Counted from the first letter of the stretch, positions 46,265-59,741 are shown. The stretch is DNA of 64,000 bases from Antitrichia curtipendula (GCA_951230915.1 OX579635.1:29450001-29514000), one strand, 5' to 3'. The notes: generated by a model from the sequence alone, not told the origin. Made by a program: numbers and translations.

Positions 46265-48431
46265 AATAGAGAAAATATTCTTTTTTTCTTAAAACTTTAG
46301 ATAAAAAAAAATCTAAAAATTATTTTTATAAATATTTTGTTGACCTTTAACACTAGGCACAATATGTTCAATTTTGACATTGTGAAGGGCCACTTTTTGA
46401 TCCAAGAAAGTGTTCTTTTGGGGAATAAATATTCTTGCATGCTTTAAAAGTCTATAAATATTTGTAGAGAGGAATTTTGAAAATCTATTGGTAAAAATAT
46501 GCCATAATTAGCATAAAGATCTACAATATCTTTGGATGGTAGAAAAATACAACCTTTTGTATACTTGAAAAATGTTTGAAACCATTTATTGTTTGAAGCC
46601 TGAAAGTTTGGTACTTTTGGGTTTAATCTCTCAAGGATGAGGGGGGCGGTGTGTGTGTGAACATAGCTCTTGTTTTCTTGACTATCTCTTATAATAAAGG
46701 TAATTCATCATTTGAGTAGAATAATTTTGATGATTGCCATTGTTGAAATGAAAGAAGACTCATATAGCTTTCTTATGAAAAAAGATAAATTAAATCACAT
46801 AATTTTCAAGAAAATGCCATCATTAACAGGATTGGCCAAAGACATTTGGTTAGGCGGTACTTTGTACATATATTGAAATTGGAATGCTGAAATTGAAATG
46901 CTCAAAAGTGCCCTCAAAACTTTGATTTTCTTTTTATGGGTACACATCATCATGATTTTGATGTGTAATTTTTTTAGATCATTTGGAGATGTGGAATAAA
47001 AAAATTTAGAATCTAAAGTGACAACTCAGAGCGCCTTCTCCATTTTCCAAACTTGATTCATCAAAAACCAAATAATTGATTATTTTTTCATGGGATTGCA
47101 CTAATGGATTCAGCAAAAAAAATCTAGGGTCTCTTTATTGTTCACTAATTGTTAGTGAGTTTCACATTTCAAATGTTCTACAAACGTAGTTGCAGAAGCC
47201 ACTTGACGTTTTTGTGGTCCTTTAAGAGTTAAGCAAAAACAAACAATTATATTAAAAATATACCACATATTTATACTATTTCTAATACAATGCCTTATAA
47301 AAAAATTTAAAAATAACTAATTGGACTGGATTTTCAATTTACAAAGTTTTAATCAAAAATTTAGATGAAAATTATAATTTTTCAATATTTGACCAGTAAT
47401 AAGCCTCCCTTCAGTCATTTTACAACCTCATAGATTTAAGTATCCCACCAAAACGAAAAAAAAGAAAAAGTGAATAAACAATCATTTTTATAAATATGAT
47501 GTATAATAACTCTACTTTTATTGGGGGAAAAAGTTTAAAAAAAAATACCTCTAAAGGTCCTTGTCCCACAAAGTAGATGTGTTGCAAGTAGTCAAATACA
47601 ATTTCGGCCTTTAAAGCACAATTGCTTTTAAGTGACCAAATAAAAATTTGAATATTTTCCTATGAATTTCATTTTGAATGGATTTTTTGGGAAGCTTCAC
47701 ACAAGGTACGGACATACCTATCTTTTGCAAGAATAAAAAATCTCTCTAAATATAGTGCTCAAATAAAAAATTATGTTGCCCCACACAAAACTCACATGGT
47801 ATGATGGCATGTAGCTTTGGTGACTATGTGCTAAACTCATCTCCTATTTTGGAATTTTACAAGTGTGATAAAAAAAATATTATTCAATGGAAAAAAACCC
47901 TAAATAGAGCGTAAAAATCTCACTTTAAGTGAAGTCAAAGTCCGCTATAATTATTAGACAACGGATAAACAAAATTTTATCTTCTATCTCCTAACACTAC
48001 AACCTTGCAAAATCCATAGTCAATGTTACCAAAAAAATTATTTTCATTCCCATAGTAGTCTAATTCAATTTGTAAAGTTGAGTTTTTTTTTTTAAATTTA
48101 AAAATTGCTCAATGACACAACAATGTTTTGTAATTATTGTCCAAAACTTGTCCCTAACCATTTAGGAATTAAGCTTGACAAAATTACTTTTTAAAAAATA
48201 TTGAATTTAAAAAATACCAAATTGAATGTACTACCATACCCAAATATTAAGGTTGGAAAAATTAAATAGAAAAACAAAAGTTGATTTGTTTTAGAAATTA
48301 TTCCAAGAAAAAGTTGGAAAACAGATAAATTAATACTTTAGATACCAAACTATCAAAAATTGGACACATCCACACCTTAAAATAATAAACTCACCATCTA
48401 TAGTTGAAGTAATGCATATTGAAGGGAAGAA
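46265..48431. other. Unassigned AT-rich region
   Basis: A short GT run lies at about 46650. A D-like orphan terminus (GGTCCTTTAAGAGTTAA) ends at about 47234. No gene was recognised. Confidence 0.4.
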
Positions 48432-49276
48432 GGTTTTCTAGCTCCTTTTTGGTCAAAAAACACTCAAAATTGTCATTTCTGTCACAAAGAGTACAAACTT
48501 TGAATTTTTTTTTTTTCCGTATCTAACCGTAGGATTTTGCAATAGACTAGTATGAAAATGTATGGAAGAAAATTTGAGACTTTGGCTATATAGATTGCAA
48601 GGTATTGCATTTAAAATAAATGAAACAAGTTTTGTTCACTTTGAATCATCTTAACTTAAATTTTTAACATTCTAGAGTTGAATTCAAAAAATTATCATGA
48701 AAAATTGACTTAAGAGGTTGGAAGCAAATATAAAAATAAAAACATTTATTTTTCAATATTAAAAAATTTATTAAGTAGAATGGTAGGTACAAAATAGAAG
48801 GAAAAATAAATCATTAACAAGTTTAGAATAGAATTGAAACACACCCATCTCAGATTCCTAGCAAACTAAATCCTATGGAGCTTTTGGGGGGAAATGATGA
48901 AAAAACAAATGCAATAATATATTTCCTCGAAAAGATGCTATGATTGCTCGGAAAACAAGATTCTCTGTAATTTCTCATCATTAACCCAAATGGAACAAAT
49001 TAAAGTTTTTCAGGTAAACATGATTGTGATCGATGAAGAAATAAAAGTTTAAAACATTTATTTTAAAATTTGTGGATTTCTTTTGCTATCCAATGAGGTG
49101 AAAATTATACTTAGAATGGTGTAAATTTTGCTTCCATATGCTAATTATATATTTTTTAAACTAGCATGTTTTTCTATCTTAAACTTTATTTTCTTAAATC
49201 ATGCCAAAAATTGAGACCATAGGAGCTTGCATAAAATTCATTTTGTCTCCCATTGGAATTTTGGTCCTTGGGAGTA
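48432..49276 (-). mobile_element. Family D element, strongly decayed
   Basis: It follows D from CTCCTTTTTGGTCAAAAAAC through TCTAACCGTAGGATTTTG, GAAGGAAAAATAAATCATTA and TTGAGACCATAGGAGCTTGC to TTTTGTCTCCCATTGGAATT and GGTCCTTGGGAGTAA. Both TTAA boundaries are mutated. Confidence 0.65.
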
Positions 49277-52200
49277 ATTTGTAAAATGACTGCCAAACAA
49301 CTTTTTCTAATTATTTGGCATGAAATGCTGACCTTGATAGCCAACTACAACATTGCAATTGCTCTTTCTATATGCCAAAATTCATAATATACTTTTCAAA
49401 ACAATGGATTTAAAAAATAATAATAATAATTTATAATAATTTTTATATTCAACCAATATCAAATTTAAATTCAACCAATTTTAACCTTCAAAACTGGAAT
49501 TTCTTAAGATTATCCTAATTTATATAGGACTCAATGTAAAAATTTAAAATACTAAACTTAAAAAAAATTCACAACATTCTTTTCACCGATAAATTTGGAA
49601 AATCAACACTCATAATAAATCTTAATTTTTCTATAACTATAGTATCAAGTAATATTTAGATATTTATCTTGTAATTAATCTATTCCATTTTACAAAATCT
49701 AACATTTTCTAAATTTTTGAATTTAACCTTTAAAGGACAAAACAAACTTGAGGAACATGATAAAAAGTCAAATTTGAATTTCATATAGTTTTTGGTTTTT
49801 AATGTCGTCAAATTTGATTTAGAAAATATAGCTCTAATGATCTATATTTTATTCCATTTCAATTTTCTCCAAAATATTTTAAAATTTTAATTTTTGAAAC
49901 ACTTTGAAGGTAGCATTTGAAACCTTAAATACACCACTTTTGAACTTTTCTATCAAATTTCTCTTAGTATGAGCTCAAAGAATACATTAATTATACCATG
50001 ATACTTATCACTATAATCTCCATTTTTGAAAAGAAAACTTATACTCTTCTAAGAATTTTCATAATTACTATGATTATTATATGATTTAAAAAGTAATTTA
50101 AAATTTAGTTTAATATTTTTTATTATGAAAAATGAAGTTTTAATAAATAAAAGTATTAAGTGTTCATAAAGTATATTTTAATATGAGAAACTAATTAACC
50201 TTGACAAAGTAGGAACATGAAATGTTTTTTAAGGAGTAAAAAAATCATACACGGATTGTCAATTCATGGCTTGGGAGTGTATGTAGACCTTTAAGATCTT
50301 TGAAAAATTTCAAAAAATTAATCCAAACCTCTTGAAATATTCACCTAAGGTGTTTATACATTTTTGTGTTGTTATTTTTGTATCAGAATATCACGACCAT
50401 CATTGCTCATGGCATATTGGTGAGCAAGGGGGACCTTGAGAGTGACTTGCAAGAGACTAGGTGAGAAGAAATGAGAAGTCTCACGCAAACATGGTGCTAT
50501 AGGGCTCTGACTGGAACAAAGAAGGTGGTGTGCCGCACATGCTTGATAAGTTGGTGAGAAGATGCGTTTGTGGGTCCAAAGAATGCAAAGATAAGAGTTG
50601 TGAGTCAAAATATATGGATCTTCAAAGTTGGCAATGTCCTAATAGTGAACCTAAGGTGTGGAATATGAAAATGGGGTTTAATTCAAGGAGGAATTACTCA
50701 TCAAGATAGAACATGTCATATATAGTTGAAAAGCTAAAAAAACAAGAATTCTAGAATGCTAAGGCTTGTAAAGAAACTAGCTATAACCAAAAATTATGGA
50801 TAAACAAACAGTGTAGAGTCATGAAGAACTATACCTCCTAGAGTTTTTTAATTTTTAGAGGGTCATAGCTTGCTTAATACTTGTCGCATTTGAGAATGTG
50901 AGTAGTCTAAATTGATCAACTCAAAGAATAAATTACAAAATGGTCTTGCACGCTCAATTTGAAGTCCGAAGCTAAAAGTTATCTTGATGGAAAGATCAAG
51001 AGTCCTTTAGAGCTTGGTTTTGAAGCTCACGGGAATGGAATCATGTACCTTCTCAAGAAGAAGGTGCGTCTTAAATGTCTCAGTGATCTCAAGTACCAAG
51101 GGGTCGGCCAAATCCCATAGAGAGTATTTTAAAGAGGGATTTTTTCCTTCCTCCCTCCTCAATGGTATTGTGGTGAGCCAAAGTGACCACAATTAGTGAA
51201 GGTAGTGATGGAGCTTCACCACCGCCTTCATGACACCATGAAGTATTTTTAGGCATTCTTTGACATTGTTTTGATGGTGATATTCTCCACACTAGGCTAT
51301 AATATTGTATCTCAACTAATGAGTTTCAAGGTGAGTTCTAACTAGAGAATCCTAAAGTGAGGTTGCTTGGACCTAGTGGGAAGTTGGGTACTGTTCAAGG
51401 GCAATTAGTGCCAATGATGAGTAGTGTTGCACATTAGCGGAAGTTCCACTTCATGTCATCAAATAATATATATAGTGTCTTGTAGGATTTAGGTAATAAG
51501 AGTCATTTGAGAATAGAGAACTTGTAACTAATATTGGAACCCAATGCTACCATTATGTGCACGTGTAGTATTAGAAGATGGTGGTCCTTGGCGTCACTAT
51601 ATGTAAAAAAGCTACTAAGGCACATTGAAGAGCTTGAAGAAATAAGAGTTATCACAAAGAGGAATGACACATAATGCATTGATGTGCACTAGAATGAAAA
51701 TTTTGAAAATTCAAGTTTGCAAGTGGAAATTGAACACTAGTGCAGATTAGTGTTTTTTTTTTTTTTTTAATGTTAATATTGTGGATACATATCTTGTGCA
51801 AAAATTTGTAATCTATGTCATGTTCAATTTCCACAAACCAAAGTGGATTTTTACAACATTAGGGGAGAATTTGGGGGTTTGGAGGACTCTGAGTTATCAT
51901 GGCTGCGGGAATAAGGGAGCTGTGCCACTGCTGCAGTCTGACATGGCCAAACTTCGGCCATGTCACAAAAAAAAAATGAATCTTTTTTCAACTTCTCTTA
52001 TCACTATGAGAAGGAAAAAAAATTTAGAATTTTTTTTTGACAACGAGCCATTCTTTCACTAGATCGAGAACAACAAGGGGAATGGGCCTGAAATGGCCTT
52101 CTAGACCCCCCCCAAAAAACATCTAATGTTTTGAACTCTAGTGCATATTTGTGCACCATGGCAAAAATCCATACGCTAAGTTTATATTTAGTCACCATAA

Positions 52201-52667
52201 ATCTACTAAAAGCAATTCAATTAAAAATCACTCTCTAATTCCATATTGAAGAAGATTTGACAATGCAATTGCCAAAATATGGTAGTATAGTATTTAAGAG
52301 CTAATGTCTGTTGTTGTCTTGTCTATAACTTGATTTGAACTAATTATTTCCTAAAGGAATTTAGTGTTTTTAAGGCCAAAAATTGCTTCAAAGTACCCAA
52401 ACCCCAAATAAGGCTGAAATCTTCATCTACATTTATTCATTAACAAATTCAACCATAAGATCCTTTAGTAAATTTGTTAAATTACTCCTTTCTAAAACTT
52501 CAAAATAACTAATCTTACCAATTGCAAGATCATGACACTTGGATTTCAAAAAGAAATATTTCCAATTCTTTCCAAATGATTAGGTTTCTAACACTTTTTC
52601 ATTAAAATGTGTAGATCTTGCAATTTGTTGCTTTCTATAATATGTTGAAAGAATAAGTTGGAAATAC

Positions 52668-52670
<3 letters not shown>
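49277..52670. other. Unassigned region, partly less AT-rich
   Basis: From about 50380 to 51650 the composition is more balanced, but all frames are below about 95 codons and none shows a domain. Overlapping frames on both strands at 51007-51292 are ambiguous. An orphan C-like start (TTAACCTTTAAAGGACAAAA) lies at about 49725. The region may hold old retroelement or exon remains. Confidence 0.35.
51939..51965. repeat. Perfect 10-bp stem hairpin
   Basis: TGACATGGCC, seven bases, then GGCCATGTCA, followed by a run of A. It resembles a stem-plus-A-tract, but a function is unknown. Confidence 0.8.

Positions 52671-52700
<30 letters not shown>
52671..52700. repeat. (AT)15 microsatellite
   Basis: Thirty bases of alternating A and T, immediately before a C-family fragment. 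Confidence 0.97.
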
Positions 52701-52703
<3 letters not shown>

Positions 52704-52705
52704 TT

Positions 52706-53256
52706 CTTGAAAAAAATAGTAAGTAGAAAAAAATAGAGTATGATTCAAAATACAAAATTGTTAAGAATTTTGTTATGGAATTGAAAAATTCCAATCCCAA
52801 TGGTTGTAACTTTGCAATAAATAATCTACATCTAGTGATTTTAATTTTTTTTTTAATATTTAAAATTGAGTTACCTAAAGAATGTTAAAGTTTATTTTAA
52901 AATAGAAATTCCATAAGTGCTTGCAATCTAAAACTCCTCATAATCTTCATCTTATCAATCAAAATAGAATGATTCAAAGCTTTCCACATATATACAAATC
53001 TAAGAAAATTTAAGAAATAAGAATTTTTATATCTTTAGAAAGTCCTTTTGAGTTTCCCGGAGAGCGACAAAAATTACAAATCATATAATCAGTGTTTAAC
53101 CACGTAGTCAAAAGTTATGAAAATTGTTGTGTCGTAAAGCTACTCTTTGGGCACAAGTTGTGTGAAAATTTCAATGAAAAAAATGAAAAAAATATTTAGA
53201 ATAAGCTGCCAAAAATTGCTATGTTGCCAAAAAAATAAAGTTTGGTCTTTTAGGGA
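52706..53256 (-). mobile_element. Family C fragment, minus orientation
   Basis: From the TAGTAAGTAGAAAAAAATAG segment to TTGGTCTTTTAGGGA, then TTAA at 53257-53260. It carries the 5' half of C, including AATTGCTATGTTGCC. The rest appears replaced by the AT microsatellite. Confidence 0.72.
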
Positions 53257-53260
53257 TTAA

Positions 53261-54024
53261 AAGAAAGTCTTAGTCCTTTAAATTGTTAAACAATTAATAA
53301 CAGAAGAACTTTGCACCATTAGACCATCACGCCATTAGCCTCATGCGGAAATGAACCTTTGGCACCAAGACCTCGCAAGACCTCTTTTTTACTAGTGGCC
53401 ATTTTGATCTAAAACAATTGAGATGCCAAGATGGTGCATTTTTTCCACTATGAACTTAGAAGAGAAGTTAGATTATCCCCAAAGCAATCCTAACCCAAGT
53501 GCAATTTCTACTACAACATTCAATTTCAATTTTTGTCGTCCTAATATTTTAAAATAGTGTGAGCATTGAATGGGGACATAAAGGATAGCAATTGGGTTGA
53601 CAAATATTGATTTCTAAAATTGAATGAATTTAGCCATGAGATTCTTTAACCATGGTAATGTTTTCACTCATTTTCCTATCAATTGAGTGATGCTCTTAGA
53701 TTATCATTGCAATTGTGTAAGTAGTCTTCCATGTGTTCTATATTGGCAAAGCTAAATTAATTTGACCATCTATAGTATATATTTTACTAATGAAGTAAAT
53801 TGATCAAAATGATTATAGAATAAGTCTTGTCCAGTTTTTTTGTTGATTCAATAAGTCTAAATATACAAAAGAATCACAAGAAACAAATATTTTAATTAGT
53901 GAATATTGATTGTAGTGCACTATTCTAAAACAATAACATTGTTCAACAAAGGAGCCGAGGCTCCATTTGAGTTAATGAAATAAAATATAATTTGATCCTA
54001 AAATCCTCGAAGGACCCTTTTCTA
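53261..54024. other. Unassigned region
   Basis: No gene or element was recognised. Confidence 0.4.
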
Positions 54025-55837
54025 ACTCTAAAGGACCAAGTGTCCCCATGGGAGACACTCTAGGACTTGGGTAGATTCCTATAATCTCAATTTATGACTT
54101 AACCCCTAAAGTCCCATTATTTCCTCAGGGGACAAAATGGATTTCACCAAGTTCCTAGGGTCTAAATATTTATTGAGATTTTTTGAAAATTTTGGTGAAG
54201 ATAGAAAAATACATTAGCTTTCTAAGAAATATGATTTTTTGTTTCAATTGGTACCGGGCAACAAAAGTTACTGTACAAAAAGCCCTTTTTCTAGTTTGGC
54301 AGGAAAAAAAAAAAATCAAAAAAATTCTATTTAAAAAAAAATCATTTTATATAGATTTTATTTTTATCTACATGTGAAGCTTTGATTCATTCCATTTGGA
54401 TTAGTAATGCAAAAGTTATGGACAATCTTGTTTTGGGGGCAATTTGAGCATCTTCTTGAAAATGTAACTTACAGGATTCATTTCGGAACTTGATGTTTAC
54501 ATTAAAAATATTTAAAAAAGTTTCACAAGGTTAAGATTTTTTGCTAGAACAATCTCACCGTTGAGATTAGTGTGTTTCAATTCCATCTTAGAGCTATTAA
54601 CTATTTAGTTCTTCCTTCAATCTTCAACCTACTTCTACTTAACTATTTTTTAATGAGTAAAAACTAAAGGAAAGGGAGGGGGGGAGGTAGGATTTTTTTT
54701 CCCAGACTCTCAACTCAATTCTTCATCATATAAAATTAGAAATTCAAAATTGATAGGGCAAATATTTTAAGTTAAGAAGGTTCAAAGCCAAAAATGTATT
54801 GAGCAATGAACCAAAAAACTTGTTTATTTCACTTTAAATGCAAATATCTTGCAATCTATGTAGTTATATTTTTTAATTTCTTCTACACACTTTTACACTA
54901 GTCTAGTATAAGATCCTACAATTAAATATGCAAAAGAAACATTAAATTGTTTTTTTCTCTTTGCTATAGAAATGGCAATTTTGAATGTTTTTTGATGGAA
55001 AAAAGGCCTTGGGACTTTAGGGGTTAATTTCTAAAAATTTATTTAAAGATAGAAAAATATATTAGCTATGGAGAATATAATTTTCATTCCAATTTGTGAC
55101 CAAGAACAAAAGTTATGCTACAATAAGCTCAAAAAGCAATTTGTTGGGCAACACAAAAAAATTACAAAAATTTTATACAATTTTTCCCCTCAAAGAAAAT
55201 GCTTTGTTCTACATGGAATGATTTTAATCATTCCATTTGGATGAGTGGTGAGAAAGTTATAGAAAGTCTTGTACTTCAGACAATTTGAGTATTTTTTTTT
55301 CAAAATAATTTAAAAGATTCATTTTAAAACTCAATTTTCACAATTTGAAAAAAAAATCCACATGGTATAGTAAGCTTGTTAGAACTATCTCACCATTGCA
55401 ATTGGTGTGTTTCAATTCCATCTTAGAACAATTAAAGATTTAGTTTTTCTTTCTATCTTGTATCTACTTTTGTGCAACAATTTTTGTAAGAATGAAAAGT
55501 GAGTGCTTTTAAAAGAAAAATTAGATTCTCAACTCCATTCTCCAATACATTTAAAAAAAATTCAAAATCTATGTTGCAAGAAATTTAAGTTGAAAAGATT
55601 CAAAGTAAAAAAAAATAATCATAAAGGTGAAAAAGAACTTGTTTTCTTCACTTTAAGTGTAGATATCTTGCAATTTATGTGGTCAAAGTTTTTTAAATTT
55701 CTTCCTCACATTCTTATATTAACTAAATGCAAGATCTTACAGTTACATATTGAAAAAACAGAAAACTACACCTTACAATAGAAATAGCAATTTTGAGTGT
55801 TATTTTGACAAAAAAAAAGGTCATGATCCTTTTTAGG
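54025..55837 (+). mobile_element. Older family D element split by a younger D copy
   Basis: The 5' piece 54025-54098 (CTCTAAAGGACCAAGTGTCC to ATAATCTCAATTTATGAC) and the 3' piece 55028-55837 (TTTAAAGATAGAAAAATA onward, ending TTTTTAGG before TTAA 55838-55841) are the two parts of one D copy. They join without loss at the TTAA that the inner element duplicated. Confidence 0.85.
54103..55023 (+). mobile_element. Younger family D element (921 bp) nested in an older D
   Basis: TTAA at 54099-54102 and 55024-55027. The ends are CCCCTAAAGTCCCA and (reverse complement) CCCCTAAAGTCCCA, a 14-bp perfect inverted repeat. Full set of D landmarks. Near 54676 a G-rich patch (AAAGGGAGGGGGGGAGG) is specific to this copy. 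Confidence 0.9.
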
Positions 55838-55889
55838 TTAAAAAATATTCTATATTTACTTTTTTAACTGAAAATTTTATAAATGAAAA

Positions 55890-56975
55890 AATAAATTATT
55901 TGTTGGGATCCAATCATAGGATCTTATTTCAGAGTATCAGAAAAAATTCTATGTAAATTCTCAAAGCATTGATTCTATAACATTTGAATTGAAGAACTAA
56001 AATTTTTTATACCCTTCTAAAAAATTTTAGATTATTTTGAATCTCTTGGCTTAAAAGTATTGCATTATGGATATTTGAAGAGTTTTTTTATTAGAGGAGT
56101 GCTAGCATGTGAGCATAGAATTTAGGAGCCTAAGAGACTAGGAGCCTATATTATAAACACCTTCTTTGGTTATAGGTGTCTATATTATAGATGACCATGT
56201 TATAAACTCTTTTCATATTATAAAGTACCTATGTTATATGTAAATATGTTACAAACACCTTCAAATGGTTGTAGGTACATATCTACAACTAGGTTCAAGG
56301 CTCGTAGGCTCTCATCTATGTACTCACACACTAGCATCAGTTCTGTTTTTTTTTATTATAATAGAAAATCAAATTGACTATCTATACAAATTTCAAAAAG
56401 TTGATGCAAAGTTTAATATTACCATTCTTCAACAAATAATTACGTAGGAAAGAATAAATGATGAAGGAAAATATCAAATTGCTAATAATACTATTATTAA
56501 TTTCTTAAATTTCAATCTCAAAGGTAAGATTGTTGCAGCAAGAATTAAAAGTCATATCTACCTTCTTTGAAGTTTGTGAAAATAAATGCAAAAATATACA
56601 TCACAACTTCTTTATTCTACGAAATGCCATAAATGTTATCAAAACAGAAGTCCTCATATATTTTACTTTGCAAATTAATGTCAAATGAATAAATAACTGA
56701 TCACTTGAAGATATCAATCTATTGTACTACTTTTATTTATTTTTATTTTTAATTGAAAATTGAAAATTGAAAAAATTGCCTAAAGGTTATCCTTTTTTGC
56801 TTATGGCTTGATAACTTTTCCTCCCAAGGTCGTATAGAATGAAAATTTCATCCCCACGAAGTTAATACATTTTTAAATCTTAAAAAAAAAATTTAAATCA
56901 CAATAAAAATAAAAATCATAGAAACCTATTCAAGTTTCTCCATTATCATTTAGAATGGCAATTGTCATTTGGGGA
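55890..56975 (-). mobile_element. Old family D element carrying an insertion
   Basis: D landmarks in reverse: CCAATCATAGGATCTTATTT, GAAGGAAAATATCAAATTGC, CTCAAAGGTAAGATTGTTGC, and the end CATTTGGGGATTAA. Element H (56099-56337) interrupts it. The left TTAA is not preserved. Confidence 0.65.
56099..56337. mobile_element. Short TIR element H (about 239 bp)
   Basis: The left end GTGCTAGCATGTGAGCATAG and the right end (reverse complement ATGCTAGTGTGTGAGTACAT) pair imperfectly over about 40 bp, both continuing to GAGCCTA. The interior has repeated TATATTATA/ATGTTATA words. It lies inside a D copy, so it is younger than that copy. Confidence 0.6.
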
Positions 56976-56979
56976 TTAA

Positions 56980-57826
56980 TCCTAGACCACCAAACTACGT
57001 TTGGGGGGCAACATAGCAATTTTTGGCAACTCACTACAATTGAAATTTTTCTTTTTTTCTTTGAAATTTTCATACAGCATGTGCCCAAAGAATAGTATTA
57101 AGGCACAACAATTTTCATAACTTTTGAATACATGGTTAAAAAGTTAATGCATAATATGTAATTTTCATTGCTTGTCAAGCAGCTAAAAAAAAGTCATTTA
57201 AAAAATAAAATAAAAATTGAAAATGGTATTCTAGTTTTGTATATAAGTGGAGACATGGAGTACTTTGAATCATTCCATTTTCATTAATGAGATGAAAGTT
57301 GTGAGGAGTTTAGTTTGCGGGCAATTATGGATTTTCTACTCTAAGATAAACTTTGAAGTCCTTTATCTAACTCAATTTTAAATATTTTTTGAAAAAATAA
57401 AATTACAGGATGTAGATTGTTTATTACAACCTCGCAAACATTGGGATTGATTCACATTTTTCAATTTAATAACTAAATTCTTAACAATTTTGTATTTTGA
57501 ATCATTCTCTATTTTTTTCTACTCACTATTTTTTTCCTATATGTTGTTCAATTCCAAATAATCTAATTTTTTTTCATGTAGACAACTTTCCTTGAAGAAT
57601 GATCCTAGAGAAGCACCACCATTTTGGTCGTTTTTTCATACAAATGTGAGCTTGTGAAGTGAAGCTGCCTATTTTTTCACAGGGCCCAAAAAAGATTTAT
57701 GTGAATTCAAAAGCTCATGTCTTGTGATCCATGCGGTGAAAATTTCTGAAAAAAAATTCCATATTTTTTTTGAAGTCAACATACTACAAGATCCTATGGT
57801 TATGTGGGTACGATATTCCATCTTTT
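56980..57826 (+). mobile_element. Family C element, 3' part truncated
   Basis: It follows TTAA at 56976-56979, which also ends the D copy before it. It starts TCCTAGACCACCAAACTACG, follows C to CTACAAGATCCTATGGTTAT, and stops near 57826, about 100 bp short of a full copy. Confidence 0.72.
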
Positions 57827-57973
57827 TTTGTGATTGCATGGCTCCATTTTTTCCCCAAGCCTACGCCCTCTCTCCCACCATTTGTTCTTTCTGGTTTTGT
57901 AAATTTGTCAATGGTGTGACTAGCGGGCTTGTATTTTGCCCCTTTCTAATGAAACTCAGTTTCATTTGTTTAA

Positions 57974-58545
57974 CCCCTAAAGCCCCGAGGGTGTTTTTTG
58001 CCAAAAACCACTCAAAACTACCACTTCTGTTGTATTCACTTAAGAAAACTAAATTATTTTTTTGAAATTTAACTGTAGGATCTTGTACTTAACTTGTCTG
58101 AGATCATGTAGTAAAAATTTCATCAAACTTCACCGTACGGATTGGAAGATATTAGCATTCAAAGTTTTACAAAAAGTTTTTTTCAAGAAGATGCTTAAAT
58201 TGCCCGAAAAACTAAGATTGTCCATAACTTTCTCATCCCTAGTCCAAATAGAATGAATCAAAACTTCACGTATAGATAAAAACATAATATTTTAGGAAAA
58301 AAATTCAAAAAAATTATTTTGACTTTTTGTAATTTTTTTGGGCTGCCCGCCAATCTCCATTTCTTGCTCATTGTGCCATAACTTTTTCATCCGGCATCCA
58401 ATTGAAACAAAAATTATATATCCACAAAGCTCTTGCAAAGCTACACAACTTCAAAAAATCTCAAAAAAATTCTTTTCAAATTGAGACAATAGAAACCTAC
58501 CCGAACCCAAATTATCCTCAAAGGGGATAAGCGGGGCTTTAGGGG
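57974..58545 (-). mobile_element. Family D internal-deletion copy (572 bp) with perfect ends
   Basis: TTAA at 57970-57973 and 58546-58549. The ends CCCCTAAAGCCCCG form a perfect 14-bp inverted repeat. The left part ends at AAGATATTAGCATTCAAAG; then it jumps to AAGATGCTTAAATTGCC, so the central ~350 bp of D is missing. Perfect ends with a shared GCCCC variant suggest a young subfamily. Confidence 0.88.
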
Positions 58546-58549
58546 TTAA

Positions 58550-59741
58550 AAAACCCCATTGTCAACGATGGTTGGTTTTTCCTCGTGATGGTCTTTGGCT
58601 TGACCTTTTTCATGAAATTCAACCCTCATCAAGTAGTGAAATATAAATATATTCTGCCTTCTTGGAGTTGACAGTAGCCAGGGACTGACCATTGAAAGCT
58701 GTATTACAAGATTTCCATAGCCGTAACAGTGGATTTACGATGGTGAATTTACAATGTTCAACAAGCTTACAGCAACATTCAAAGCATGCTCTTAACTTAT
58801 TGTTGAGAGCTCAAATCCAATAAGAAGGCTAATGAAGTGAGAAGAGCAACATTGAAGGGCTAGTGGGAGAGTGGGATACTGTACCACTGTTGTAACTGAA
58901 GCTTAGTCTTCTATCAACAGAAAATTGGAAGTAATGAATCTTCTTCATGGAGCACCGCATTGAATCTTCTTCATGAAGCATAAGTTATTGGCAATGAATC
59001 TTCTTCATGAAGCCGGTAACTTATGTGTGTTGACAATTTGACATGAAGGCAAATTATTTAGTGAAAGGCAAGCCTGGAATCCTGGATCAGGGCACGGTAA
59101 TTTAAGCAAGACAGGAAGAGTTTACTGCCACAAAGAGTAAATGTATATATTTTCAGAGTAAATGTATATTTTCAGCACTGAACTTGCACATGCGAGAGAT
59201 TTTCACCTCACCTTCCAGTTTAGCGCACTGGCATACCCCAACACGCACTATGTTGTTTTATTTAATGATGGGAATTGAAAACACTTGTTTACTGTGTACT
59301 GGTACTCCAGCTGGGAATATCTCCATGCTTTGCAAAATTTGATACCCTAGAAATTCACATATATTTTTGAAGAACCCTCAAAACGCTTTTGTCTCCAACA
59401 TCAAATGTGCCCCATACATTCCAACATCAAATGTGCCCCATACATACATAGTCAATTGACCAATTACCAAGTGGATTATAGAAAAAAAATTACTAAACTA
59501 AATTTGAAGCACCATTGCTTGACATGTTAGGATTGAGTGTTAGGATTGAGTTAGGACACATTAGAAGAATGTTTTGAGCAATGTGAAGCACATATCATCT
59601 ATATTTGGCAAGTATCAAATTTTTAGAGGGGAAGGGTGCACTTTTGATGCTCTAATGGATAACGCTTTGGAGACAAAGAAACATGTAGTCAAACTCTATA
59701 CTTGGACATTTGAGTTTGGAAGTTTCAATCCAGAACTATAC
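58550..59741. other. Unassigned, less AT-rich region with short direct repeats
   Basis: TGAATCTTCTTCATG(A/G)AGC occurs three times at 58935, 58961 and 58995. A 26-bp unit containing ACATCAAATGTGCCCCATAC is duplicated in tandem at 59395-59446. No gene was recognised. Confidence 0.55.

Noticed and set aside
57827..57969. Segment between a C and a D copy resembling 17840-17940
   Set aside because: Both contain a GAAAC-TCAGTTTCATTTG-like end, but the similarity is too short and patchy to define a family.
1431..58549. CCCTAAA words at element ends resemble the plant telomere repeat
   Set aside because: Each occurs singly at an element end next to TTAA and never in tandem, so they are not telomeric DNA.
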